Positions 1 to 11,451 of a stretch of DNA of 64,000 nt are shown here, one piece after another (within the stretch, counting starts at the first letter, position 1; every line of letters starts with the position of its first letter). The stretch lies in assembly GCA_036320915.1 (NCBI GenBank), contig JAXBDG010000006.1, positions 620,001 through 684,000 on the forward strand, read 5' to 3'. Made by a program: the position numbers and the translations under genes. The DNA is from Linnemannia elongata. Lineage: Eukaryota > Mortierellomycota > Mortierellomycetes > Mortierellales > Mortierellaceae. The notes beneath the pieces are model-generated. The model was not told the origin of the DNA and searched no databases. It saw only the letters and a program-made list of their open reading frames with translations.

Positions 1-457
1 TGTGTGCTCTCGTGCATGGCTGTTGCAGTTTATTGACTCAAACAAAAAACCCCAAAAAAATGTGCTGAAACAAAGATACAATTGCTTGTTGTAGTCTGCT
101 TGTGTTTATGTGCATTTTCAAACGAAAGAGCAAAAAAGAAAAAAGAGAAAGGGAATTGGGGTGAGTGAAGAGCTCTACGTGTGTTCAACCTACCTTCCAC
201 GTCGCACCCACATTAACTTTTTTATTTCGCAAACACTATCATTGCTTCGCCTCCAGGAAAGTCCCTTCAATATAAGTTTTGTGCACACAGAAGGAAAAAA
301 GGCTGTAGGGGATCACCCTATCTCTGGATTTCAATTAACGGCTACATATGATAATACGATCGATGAGGTACGGACTGTTTATTAGCCATTAAGAGAAAGG
401 ACGGGAAAAGAAGAAAGGAGAGGGGAAGAGGGAGGGGTTTGGGTATCGATAAGGAGT
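1..457. other. no supported gene (3' flank of protease gene)
   Basis: This stretch lies downstream of the stop codon of the minus-strand protease gene. It is A-rich and contains one 91-codon open frame (110-385) with no recognisable domain and no codon regularity. I see nothing else in it; it probably holds the 3' UTR and terminator of the protease gene. Confidence 0.6.
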
Positions 458-3188
458 CTAAACAGAGACTTCAACGGTACCAAGGTCAAAGACCTCATAA
501 TCAGCAGGATAAGCGCCTTTGGTCAGCTTCTTCTGGTTCGCAACCACAATGTTGTAACTACCAGGACCCAACTGGACTGGAGCAGTCGCGTTAACAGCCG
601 CCCAGACCTCTCCCCGCCAAGCGTACTGTCGAGCATCATACTTGCCATTCGCGTCCAGGTTGGCGTTACGACCTGTGGGGCCAAAAGCGGCACCCCACCA
701 TGCGGTAAAGACATATCCGAGGAACTTTTTGGTCGTGGCGTCAATGACTCGGATGGTGCCGTCGGGACTGTGAGAACCGTAGCGGACAATAATGGTGGGT
801 GCGGCGGTTTTGAAGTTGAAAACAAAGTTGGAAGTGGGGACGTTGATCACGGTGCCGTTGGCTTGGGTGGCAGCCAAGGAGGGGAATCCGAGATCTGTGT
901 CCATGATGGGCATCTTGCTGACATCACCCTTAAGACCGATGTAGGGGACATGGACAGAGGGAGAGCCCTCAGTGGCAGGGATGGCGACGACAAATCCCGA
1001 GTAAAGGGGGAACTGAGCAGCGTTACCAGCCTTGGGCTCGGCGAAGGTAACAGTGACCTTGACAGACTTTCCAGCAGGGATCTTGACCTTGTTAGCCGAG
1101 AACGAGAGCAAGGCGTAGTCAGCCTCAATTACGGGTCGAGGATGGGGAAAGACATTGCCCTTGGTGTATGAATTCAGTGCGTCCGCAGGCGAGTGGGACA
1201 AGGTATAGGTCTCAGTCTTCCTGCCAACGTTCTTGATGGTGATCTGTTGGATTTTGCGGAGGTTAACAGAATCCAGGAGGTCAATATGGTCAGGAGAAAC
1301 AAGGGCTGAGGTGGTCAGAGCGTTCCAGACGTTGATGAGACCAGCTCCTTGCTTGGCTACAGAGGCATAGGTCTTGGAGCCCCAGTTTTTGGAGATCGTG
1401 GCCGTGTTCTTGAAGACGCGGCGGACGTCAATGCCCGAAGGCTTAGTTTTTGTCAGCTGGTAGTACAAGGCCTGGGCACCGGCATAGTAAGGAGTAGCCA
1501 TTGAAGTACCGGACAAGAGAGCGTACGAACCCTTGGCGCGAGGGTAGGCAGAGTAAATGTTTCCGCCGGGGCCTCCAATATCGGGCTTGGAACGGAGGTC
1601 GCCATCGACACCGTAGGAAGACATATCAGCTGGAGCGCCGCCGCCCTCGACAATGACTGTAGAAACGGTCTTGGACCAGCCGAGAACGTTCTTGGGGTTC
1701 TTCTTGTACGCAGCAATGATGGCTTCACCGCCGCGGGCCTCGAGTGACGCCATAGGCAGATCGGCGACACCGGAAAGAAGGGTCATTCCAAACGGAGTGC
1801 TGACGGCGAGGATACCAGCAACACCGAGGCCCTTGGCAATGTTACCACGACCGACTGAACCGCAACGAGTCAAGTCACCAGAGAGTAGGACAACCTTGCC
1901 CTTGACATCAAGGCCTGTGTAGGCAGCCATCTCACATCCATCCTGGAGGACTCCGGCCTTGTCGAAGAGAGGGAATAACATGACCGTGGCTGGTAAATCA
2001 ATAAGTCTGGAGTTGCCCCAGGCCACGGAGGGGTTGTAGGGGTACTTGCCGCCAGCATAGGAGACGGTGAAATGGGAGCCGTAGGCGTTGTCGAAGGAAG
2101 CGACTGAGGTAGCAGAATCACCAAGGGCAGTGTCGGCGATCATGGAGACTCCTTGGGCACCGTCGTTACCGGCACAACCAGCAATGCTCATACCGTGGGC
2201 GATCAGTTTCTCGCCTAGTATGGCCATAGGGTTGTTCTTGAAGGCAGGACCACCATACAACGACATATTGATGATCTATGATGAGGGGCGAAAAATGGCG
2301 GCGTTAGATTCTTTGGTGATTTAGCCTTATTTTTTTGTGGAAAATAAAAAAAATATGAAAGGACAAAAAGCAGCTTACATCCATGCCATCGTTAAAGGCC
2401 ATCTCCATAGCGGCAAGGATAATATCAGTACCAGTCCTGCCCTCACACCCAAAGATACGATAGGCACCAAAGGTCACCTCAGGGGCAACACCAATCCAAG
2501 GAATAATGGGCTTGGGACTCGTCTTAATGTTCATCCCATTTCCACCAACAATACCAGCAACATGAGTACCATGTCCATTGCAGTCCATAGGGTCGGCATC
2601 TGGGACAGGGGTGTTGAGAGAAGTATAGGCATCACCAACAAAATCCCAGCCATGCTTGACACGGCAGTTCTTGCCATAGCGAGCAAAACATCCCTCAGTA
2701 GCACCGGGAGCGGCAAAGGCAGGGTGTTTGTAGTCGATACCGGTGTCAATGATTCCAACCTTGACGCCTTTACCGGTCAACTTGAGCTTCTTGTGAACAG
2801 CGTCAACACCGGTCATATGGTGGACATTCATCGACTCCGTCGAAGTACCATTGTACTTGGCAGGCTTGATGTTGGGGTGTGAGTAGAGGTGGATAGGCCA
2901 GACGTTCTTGACGCCGGGGACGGCGGCAAGGGCGGCGCCGCTGTGACTGGATTTGACAGAGATAGCGGCGCCATTGAAGATGCCGTATTCGTTGCGGACC
3001 TTGTAGTCGATGGCGTGTTTCTTGAGGTTGGCGTGGGCGTTGGACCGGGAGACGTTGTCGTGGTACTCAATGATGTAGGCGTTTGGGAGGGTGTCGGATT
3101 GACCTTGGCCGGTGGTAGATAAGTGGAACTTGCCAGCGGAGACCAAGGTGACCGCAGTGAGCGCGGAGAGGATTACAATGATCTTCAT
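458..3188 (-). CDS. secreted subtilisin-like serine protease (S8) with PA domain
   Basis: Two exons: 3188-2379 and 2275-458, with a 103-base GT-AG intron (2378-2276) joining in phase 0, giving 875 aa. The start at 3188 opens a clear signal peptide (MKIIVILSAL... ending near residue 19). Then come an I9-type propeptide region (about 35-105), and the catalytic triad D148 (in IIDTGID), H206 (in GHGTHVAG) and S528 (in GTSMATP). An oxyanion-hole type Asn lies in CAGNDG. A protease-associated (PA) insert occupies roughly residues 360-465, and an Fn3/Ig-like C-terminal domain follows the catalytic core. This layout matches large extracellular fungal subtilases that degrade external protein. A TATA-like ATAAATA lies about 195 bases upstream on the minus strand (near 3380-3386). 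Family assignment is firm; substrate is unknown. Confidence 0.95.
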
Positions 3189-5988
3189 TTTCGTAAGGGG
3201 ATTTTGGGGTCTGTAGAAGACTGTGAGGGGGTATGAAGAGGGAGGGAATGAGAGAGGGAAGGATGTGAAGGAGGAGAGAAGAATCGGAGGTGGGCGAAGG
3301 GAGAGGGAGAGGGAGAGATGTGTGAAGAGTCCGAGTTGGCTCAAGAAAAAAGGAGAGTCCATGCAGGATCGCAATGGGTATTTATGTCTCACCAGAAATG
3401 AGAATGGTCGCGTTCACACGGATACAGCCACGGGCAGATGCAGGGTGTGAATGCTAGTGTGACTGCCTGTGTGTATGATTCTTCATTGGTGTCCCAAGGA
3501 GACACTAGACATGTGTATGTGCGTGTAAGTACAAATGAAAATGCACCATGGACGTTGACAACGGAGAAGGGGCTCCGCTGCAATTGAGAGAGGGAGACTA
3601 TCGTGGCAACACTCAAATCGATGAACAACGGACAGCAGGGTGCGCCCAATTGCTCTCATTTTTTTTTTTTTTGTTGATGAGAAAAAAAGGGATGGACATA
3701 CTTCGAGCTAACTGTGCCTTTAGATTGTGGACCACTCAATGCATACTTTAATGACACCCTCTCGGATTGCTTGATAAACAAACACATCCGCCCTTTTTTC
3801 TTGTATACGGTGCAACGGCCAGACGGTATAGTGGGTAAAAGAGGAGCGATCTCGATGGGAAATGCATCGAGTCAACGGAGAGAGAAGAATGCGGTACATA
3901 AGAGGGTAAGATGGCTTTACGTTTTCGTTTGTGCAACCACCCACAAAAAAATGAGCAACCTTACATTACTAAAGTGCTCAATGGTAGCTGAATGCAATGC
4001 AATGCAAGCCCTTCCTTTTTCTCACACTCATGTTCATCACACGCATCTCTACTTCTTTTAAGCCTATAAGATGGCCTCTCTCTTTCTCTTCCTCCCACTC
4101 TCGCTGCATGATGACCCGCGATTGATAATCTATCGCCACTTGCCCTTCATCTTTCTTTCATTGCCTTGAGAGCATTTCTATTTTTCTCTCAATCATTCCT
4201 ATACGTAGGAAGCGTAGTTTGCTGAGTGAGAAAAACGTAGTGATGTAAAGGAATTGTGAGAAATATAGGTAACAGAGGAGAAGAATGAATAGAATGAGGC
4301 AGAATGTGAGGGAGACATGTATCGAGCCAACAGGGGTTCTTTTCATAGATGCCTTTGATCTTGAGTATGATGCGCCCACAGTCTACTGTCTGCATTTCGA
4401 TTGGTACATAACCACTATTTGCCCCATTGACCATTGACGAAATGTAAAAAAAGAAGAGCACCTGCCAACGTACTATTTCACTCATAGAGGTAACTGCATC
4501 GAATTCTTTTTCTCTCCCAATTAGCTATATGGAATCAGGACGGCGTTTTTCTCGACGCCACCCACGAAAAACGCCACCCACGAAAACGCCCACGGAGAGT
4601 AATTAGATGTTAACTTCGCCCTCATCCCTATTCCCGTTCCCTCTGCTGAAAGTCATTATTGCTTCACCATCTATGCCCCCCTCCCCACAGATAGTTTTCC
4701 ACCAGAAACCGAAATCACTGTTGTATCCCTATCTACATCGCAGCATCACTCGCATGGATGTCTGACAGGTATGAAGAAAGGACACTTCGAACCTTGGTGT
4801 GGTATAGAGAGAGAATTATGTTCGAATGACATAGGTCAACATTTCACCCCTCCTTCTATCGACGAAGCGGAGTGAATAGGCATTCAACAGAATAGGGGTG
4901 AGGAGAGAAAAAAGTAAGTAAGTTTTCTCGCTCGGTGCGAGATGCTGTGCACATCCTGTTTTTTTCTCTTCTTAACAATTAAGCGTACTAGCAGGCACGC
5001 AGGAAGGGAAGAAGACCTGGTCTAGACAAGAACGACATCGTCGACTCTTGACAAAGAGGACTGCTAACTCACCCCTCTCACTCAAATTTCCACGATCGTG
5101 GTGTCTGTAGTCAAGTAAGGTTGTTTATGAAAAACTGCCCTTGTTTGACCAAAAAAGAAAGAATCTCTACAGTCGTATCTCCCACCCCCTTGTACCACCA
5201 GCTCAACTCAGAATATGGACAAAGAGACCTCATATAGAAAATTTCCTTTTTGGTCAATTTTTTTTTTCTAGTCATGCCTCGAGATGTTACCGAGAATGCC
5301 AAAAGAAGCGGACGAAAAAGAGATGGAGGAGAGAGAGGGATGTGTTTTATGCCAAGGGTCGACAAAAAATTGAAAGACAATGGCTCAGTTGAGGTAATAG
5401 GAGGATAGGGTTTATTGCTGTTCTCGATCATTGATCACTTGGTGGTAACAACAAGGCTCAAGATCCTACGCGCGTTCAAGATGGTCGATTGCAAGGAGAA
5501 TAAAATAAAAGTTGAGATTGAAAAACGAGGAAAGGACAGTGCTCAGTTGACTTGCATACGGAGGCTGTGAAAGGTCAGTTTATTGCTTCACTTTTCACCA
5601 CAAATAACTTTCCGAGTGTCATTTGTTTGCTCCTCCGGTGGCTAATGTGTACTTTGCCTTGCTTCCTTTGTTCATAGGCGTTTTGTTCAAAAGTCGACTA
5701 CATAACCGCAAGCGAGCGCGCGAGGAGGCAAAGGCAGTCCCTTCGAGGGTGGAGCGCATAGGCCACTCTTTTCCTCATATTGAAACCCACAAAGAAAAAA
5801 AAAGATAAATAGACGGCCATCGCCCACTCAACTTTTCCTATCATCACCAACAGCGACATTGCAACCAAAGCAACAACAAAAGAAACTTGATCTAGCATCC
5901 TAAATCGCGAAATCAAACAGTTACATCACAACACTTTACACCGACCTTCATCCACTCCCACAATCCTTTCACCCCCTAGCTCTTAACC
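3189..5988. other. 2.8 kb divergent intergenic spacer
   Basis: This spacer separates the minus-strand protease and the plus-strand dehydrogenase and must hold both promoters. It is rich in A/G and C/T tracts. A short tandem repeat with unit ACGCCACCCACGAAAA lies near 4552-4592. TATA-like elements sit near 3380-3386 (minus) and 5804-5812 (GATAAATAG, plus), each about 180-195 bases from its start codon. Open frames here are short and without family resemblance. Confidence 0.6.
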
Positions 5989-7092
5989 ATGCCAGTGTGC
6001 AACGTGTTCACAAACCCCAAATTCTGGAAGACATTCTTCCTCGAGAGCCAGTACTCCTACGACCAGATCCCAGACCTGACCGGAAAAGTCGCCATCGTCA
6101 CCGGCGCAACTGGCGGACTCGGCTACGCCACCGTCGTCGCCCTTGCCGCCCACGGTGCTCATGTCTTCCTTGCCTGTCGTTCCCGCGATCGCGCCGAGGC
6201 TGCGATCCAGCAGGCTCACACTGACATCTTGCAGCTCCAGTTCGATCACCCCAATGGGCACTACCCTTCTGCCTCATCTGTTTCGGCGGCCGAGAAGGGG
6301 TTGGCAGGTTCGGCAGGACAGTCTCAGCCATACCCGTTCCAGTCGTCGACCTTCAAGCCGAAGCTCGAGTTCCTGGAACTGGAATTGGGACAGATGGACA
6401 AAGCCCGTGCCGCAGCCGAGACCTTCCTGACCAAAGGTCTCCCGCTCCATATTTTGGTCTGTAACGGTGGGATCAAGAACCGTCCCTTTGAGTTGACGCC
6501 TGACGGGTACGAAAACCATTTCGGAATCAACCATCTGGGCCACTTTGTCTTCACAACTACACTCCTCGACCGAATCCGTCAATCAGGCCCGGCCAGAATT
6601 GTGATCCTTGCCTCATTCGCTCACGAGTTGCCCTCCTCTTCCAACCCAATCCCCTTTAACCTTCTCCGCAACCCGACTACCAACCAAGCGACTTTAATCC
6701 GCTACGGTCAATCGAAACTTGCCAACGTCCTGTTCGCAAAGGCTCTGACTCGCCGCTTGGCAGGTGACCAGGTGTGGGTCAACATTGCCCATCCAGGATG
6801 TACGGATGCCCAGATCCAAATGGCCGTCGAGGAGAAGAAGGACAATCGATCGTTCTATGCGTTCAGCCGGCTGTGGTTGAAGACCAGTTATCCTGTCAAG
6901 GAGGCTGCGTTGACACAGTTGTTTTGCGCGACGGCGGCGGACGTGGAGGGGAAGGATTTGAGAGGGAGGTATTTTATCCCGGTCGCCAATGAGATGAGAC
7001 CGAACCCGATTTCGGAGAATGTTGCGTTGCAGGAGGAGTTGTGGAGTTACTCGGAGCAGGCTGCTCGTGGTGAGCATGATAGCAAGCTTTGA
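5989..7092 (+). CDS. short-chain dehydrogenase/reductase (retinol dehydrogenase/WWOX-like)
   Basis: Intronless, 367 aa, a usual length for this SDR subgroup. It is an NAD(P)-dependent oxidoreductase. A Rossmann fold begins at about residue 32, with the dinucleotide motif TGATGGLG at 38-45. The CNGGI segment near 158-162 takes the place of the usual NAG. N181 lies in GINHLGHF, the catalytic Ser is S209 (LASFAHE), and YxxxK is Y239/K243 (YGQSK). The IAHPG motif that follows the active site is also present. An insertion of about 35 residues (roughly 86-125) separates beta-3 from the following Asp/Glu-containing strand. The start is the first ATG after a TATA-like element near 5804 and a C-rich leader. 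The substrate cannot be read from sequence; retinol/long-chain alcohol or steroid dehydrogenase-like activity is only a family guess. Confidence 0.93.
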   Translation: MPVCNVFTNPKFWKTFFLESQYSYDQIPDLTGKVAIVTGATGGLGYATVVALAAHGAHVFLACRSRDRAEAAIQQAHTDILQLQFDHPNGHYPSASSVSAAEKGLAGSAGQSQPYPFQSSTFKPKLEFLELELGQMDKARAAAETFLTKGLPLHILVCNGGIKNRPFELTPDGYENHFGINHLGHFVFTTTLLDRIRQSGPARIVILASFAHELPSSSNPIPFNLLRNPTTNQATLIRYGQSKLANVLFAKALTRRLAGDQVWVNIAHPGCTDAQIQMAVEEKKDNRSFYAFSRLWLKTSYPVKEAALTQLFCATAADVEGKDLRGRYFIPVANEMRPNPISENVALQEELWSYSEQAARGEHDSKL

Positions 7093-7513
7093 GGATAAAG
7101 GAAGGAGGTGACGGAGAGAGAGACGCATGGTGATGGAGATGGAGAGAAGAGACACGTTTGTGATTGTGTTGATCTGTCCAAATCCTTTGCACGACTTTTT
7201 TTTTCCTTTTCATAGTTTGACCGATTAAAAAAAAAGTCTCTTCTATTATTAATACTTTTTCTTTAACGAATGCATGGTCTTCGCGTACTTTTCCTTTTTT
7301 TTCAAAACCAACCGCAACCCGTTTCCATATCTTTCTCTTTCTCATTCACCTTCTCTTCCATTATCCCTCCTCATCCTCAGCTCTGAAAAAAAGCACTTAT
7401 ATTGTTTTGTCGAAAGATTGAATAAAGAGAACATATATACAAACAACACAAAAAAAAACGAGACTGGCACATACACGCAAAATAGGCCACTTGAAGAAAA
7501 AAAAAGAGAAGCG
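7093..7513. other. intergenic spacer between dehydrogenase and exonuclease-like gene
   Basis: Contains the 3' end of the dehydrogenase gene and an A/T- and pyrimidine-rich promoter and leader. An open frame runs through part of it into the next gene, but its residues are low complexity (S/L/N/K-rich). I therefore treat it as untranslated leader rather than an N-terminal extension. Confidence 0.55.
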
Positions 7514-10500
7514 ATGGTATATGAGCACAGACAGCCATCATCCCTGAGCGGACAGCAATACCACCTACATCGCCACACACAGCTTCAAAAGCCAGTCATC
7601 CTTTCGCCTCCTCTAAGTAATGGTAGTGACAGTGGTAGTGGGACTGAGAATGAAGCGAGCCATAACAAGGGGCAGCAGCAACAGCTTTATACCAGCGCTT
7701 GGAGACTCAAACTCCGTCAACAGACAATGACCCAGACCCATACACAGGCACAAACACAGCAGCTTCAGCAGTTAGATGGGGATATGGCACATCCAACCAC
7801 CAAACCAAATCACATCCTAACCAATGAAATTGAAGGCCAGAGTCAAAACCAACTCGCCCATGAAAAAGAGTGGAGCACCCCCGCTGCAATGGCCCACAAC
7901 CTGCTGAAGAGCTTCGGCCAACCATCATCTAACAGAGGGAGTTGCAGTTCAATCACCACCACTTCCCAGACAACAGAAGAACTGAAAAAATCTTTGGAAA
8001 GAGCTTTTGCGGCGTGTAGAAATGATGACCCAGTCAAATGGATGATCCAAACTCTGTTCGAGATCGGAACTCATTGTGCTCAACTGTCAAATACAATGCA
8101 ACTGCATGAGGACGATGAAAAGAGGGCCTCTCAGATTGTGATTGACGTGTTCCATACTTGCAGGAACAGATGGATCTGGGGCGATGCTGCCTCGACTGGA
8201 AATGAGAATGGCATCAAAGAACAAAACAACAATAATGAAAGGAGTAACATGAATAATATGAATGAGCGAACTTGTTCGATTGAACACATGCGTGGTGATA
8301 TGGACAAGAAAAAGGACAAGGGTGATAGTGGTGACTTGATCTCGTTGGAAGATAGTGATGACGAGAAAGAAAAGGAAGGCCTAAATGACTGCATGCAGGT
8401 AGTAGCGCAGAGGAACGGACATGAATCAAACCACAGAAAAGATCGTCTTTGCCCCATCACACAGACTCATCGTCAGATGCTTCTTGATTCAATCTTGGAA
8501 GGAAAGAGTGCCTTGCAGGTCTTCCTTGCCATCGACACCTTTGGACTGAGCGACTCACTCTCCATCGTGCCTCCCATAAGAGGTACCAAAAACAACAATG
8601 CATCATTCGATATTGAATACGAGAAAGTTGAGTCAAATGGAATTGATGATCAAAATACTAATGGTGTTGAACAAAAGAATGGCGCAAACTATGGATCCCT
8701 ACTCATAGTCAACTTGATTCACCATGGATACTTGCATGCCGCCATCCATATGACGACTCGCCTCCGTGATTTCCAACATCACCACCATCTCAATCAACAA
8801 CGAAATGGAAACAGAGACCACAAAGAAGGGCAAGATGAAAAGGAAAAATACAATGTGACATTGACATCTGCACACCAGCTATTGGCAAGTCAGCTGCTCG
8901 ATAAAGGTCACTCGGACTTGATTCATCTGTTCGTCAACAATGACCGCGAGCTTTGTCGCACAGTCCTACAAATGATTGATTCTCGATTCGCGGGTCAGAT
9001 CTGGGCTTGGATCGAGGGGGAGGTTGTTGATTCGTCCCAGTTGGATCCCTTCCTTGTGGTCCAGTGCAGGGGCCAAGCTTCTTTATCGCCACCAGCCTTT
9101 TCACCAACAGCGCTGTTATCAATCTACCCGTTGCAAATGTTGTTCGGCATGCTTGAGGTGGCAAACAGATTGTGGATGTCCTTCAGCCTCGAGAACACGA
9201 TGAAGAGGTTCGGAAGCATTCAGCTGATCCAAGAGTACTGCACCGTCTTATCTCTCCTTCTCACCAACAGCTGCAACCTTCATAATCACAGTCAATGTCA
9301 AACTCATTATAAACAAGAGCGCCATGCAACTCATGCATCAGAGAACGAGTTCAATCTCACGCGATGGATTTTCATCCCCTCAGTTCTTCCAATCCTAAAG
9401 CAGAACCCCGTGTTACAGAGATTGGTGGTGTGGACGTGTGCAATGCGCGAGGATGGGGTTGCAACGGCCGAGTTCCTGGCTTCTGCTTTCAGGCTGCGCG
9501 CGTTCTTTACGCAGTGTGTTGGGCACACTAGCGAAAAAAAAGACGACGATGAGCAATATCGCGATGAAGAAACGAAAGGCCAAGCATGTTGTGATGGTGG
9601 CACAAAGAAGACAACGCTTTTGCTTGAGCAGCCACTGACTCGAGTCGAGAGACAGAGCGTCGACCAGGATTCCATCTACAAAGAGGGATCGCCAAAAGGA
9701 AAGGAAAATTACAGCTCGAACTATGAGTATGAGTGTACTGTGTTGCATGGAGACAGCAAAAACAAGGTCCATGAAGCACACAACCCATCAGAGTTCTGTA
9801 AGTCAGTAGGTCCACTCCTATCTGCGTCAATCGCGCAAATGTCCCTGACTCATGCCACTAACAACCATAACACGAACCACGACAACACACTTCTGCCACT
9901 CGCAGTTGACGTTCAAAACACATACACTCAACCAACACCATCACCTTTGCAGACAAAGGCATGCTCCGCTCCACCTTCAGCACCAGCATTCATAAGGACC
10001 CCACACCTCAAACAAAAGAAGCCCCTCCTCATTCACAGACCCCACACCACTGCCTCCAACATTAGCCCGAAGAAGCGGCTGCTCTATTCCCGCCACATAC
10101 CAGTGCTTGACTACAAACCCTCCCCTGAGACAAGCGTCATCCTTCTCAACCAAATGTCCCAACTTCAACAACTCTACAACTCCCTCTTCAATTCTGACAT
10201 CGTCGGAATGTCCCTCATTCGGCCTCTTGCCAAACCCTGGGTGAATTTCAAGCAACATCCCGAGATGGTTCAACATATGCTGTTGTTACAGCAGCAGCAG
10301 CAGCAAGAGAGACAGCAAGAGGCGAGAAAGGCGAAGCGAGATGGCACTAGCGCTGGTGAGGGAGGGTGCGCGTACCTGCAGCTGGCATGCAGCAGCGACA
10401 AGCGCGTTTATGTGATCGATCTAGAGGTATTCTTGGACAAGAAGACGGATCCGATGCATAAGTTTCCTCGACTTCTTGGCGAGATCTTTTTCAACCCGTC

Positions 10501-10586
10501 CATCTGCAAGCTTGGTCAGTCATGCACAGACAAGAAAACAATGTGTGATTGCTCTCTCTCCCTCTCTCTCTCTCTCTCCCTCTCTC

Positions 10587-10623
<37 letters not shown>

Positions 10624-11321
10624 GTCCTTTCTGTTCGTCCTTCCACCATCATTGTTTTTCTAACACCATTTATTCTCCTTCTCACCACCCCTCTTCTTTC
10701 ATTTAGCGTACAACTGGAAGGAAGAAAGTGCGTACTTGCAAAACCTCTTCCCGGTCCTCAAAAACCGCCAACACCGCATCGACAACTTCCTCGACCTCTA
10801 CTACATCTGGATCGCCTCCAGCCCCGACCCCAACCCCAACCCCAACCACAACCCACAACTCTCAAACTCCAACAAAAAGATCAAAGCCTGGTACTATGGC
10901 GGCCAACCCATATTCCCGACAAGAATGTTACAACCAAAGTTCAAAAACGTCTCGTCTCTGTTGATCAAGGTGATGGAGCGATTTCTGAAGAGGTCTTCCA
11001 AACTTGGTTGGGATGCGTGGTTGATGAAGCCACTTCCAGTATGTCTGCAGCAGGATCTTGGTATGTGATTTTGCTATTTCTTTTTTGTAAGAAAAAAAAA
11101 AGGAAAGAAAGGAAAAAAAAAAAAAAAAAAAAAAAAAGCATGGTTGGTCGCTAATGCTAATGACATGCTTTACTCTGTTTCTTTTTGTCTCCTCTCTTTT
11201 TTGTCTATTAGCGATGAGCGCGCTGTGTCTGTTGGATATGTTCGCAGTTCTTGACAGGGACGGACGGAGAAAGGAGCGAGAGGAGACTGCTCAATTCATG
11301 AAAATGAAAACTCTCACATAG
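7514..11321 (+). CDS. Mut-7/EXD3-like protein with degenerate 3'-5' exonuclease domain
   Basis: Three exons: 7514-10514, 10707-11060 and 11212-11321. They are joined in phase 1 at both introns (192 and 151 bases), giving 1154 aa. The start chosen is MVYEHRQPSS; the open frame upstream is leader-like. The N-terminal two thirds are helical with long Q/N/H- and charge-rich linkers, as in Mut-7-type proteins. The C-terminal exonuclease-like part begins near residue 955, with motif I IDLE (D969, E971). The motif II region (KLAYNWKEESAYL) carries Glu where a catalytic Asp is expected. In motif III the region LAMSALCLLDMF shows Asp and Ser where Tyr and Asp are expected. I infer a catalytically weak or dead nuclease fold, perhaps with an RNA-binding or scaffold role in small-RNA or RNA-surveillance pathways. 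The first intron holds a long CT repeat and the second a poly-A tract. It converges with an intact exonuclease gene 130 bases downstream. Confidence 0.75.
10552..10622 (+). repeat. (CT)n microsatellite in intron
   Basis: A run of CT dinucleotides with a few CCC interruptions lies inside intron 1 of the Mut-7-like gene. It forms most of the pyrimidine tract before the acceptor at 10706. Confidence 0.95.
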
Positions 11322-11451
11322 AGCACAGACGTCTGGACACAAACATATCGTACATAACATATCAACCGTAGCGACTCTAAAAAAAACACAAAACAGATTG
11401 AATGCTGGACGCAAACAGTTAGATATAAAAAGAAGCAAACGCGACGTTTAT

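Noticed and set aside
110..385. 91-codon open frame near the left edge
   Set aside because: No domain, no codon regularity, and it lies in the 3' flank of the protease gene.
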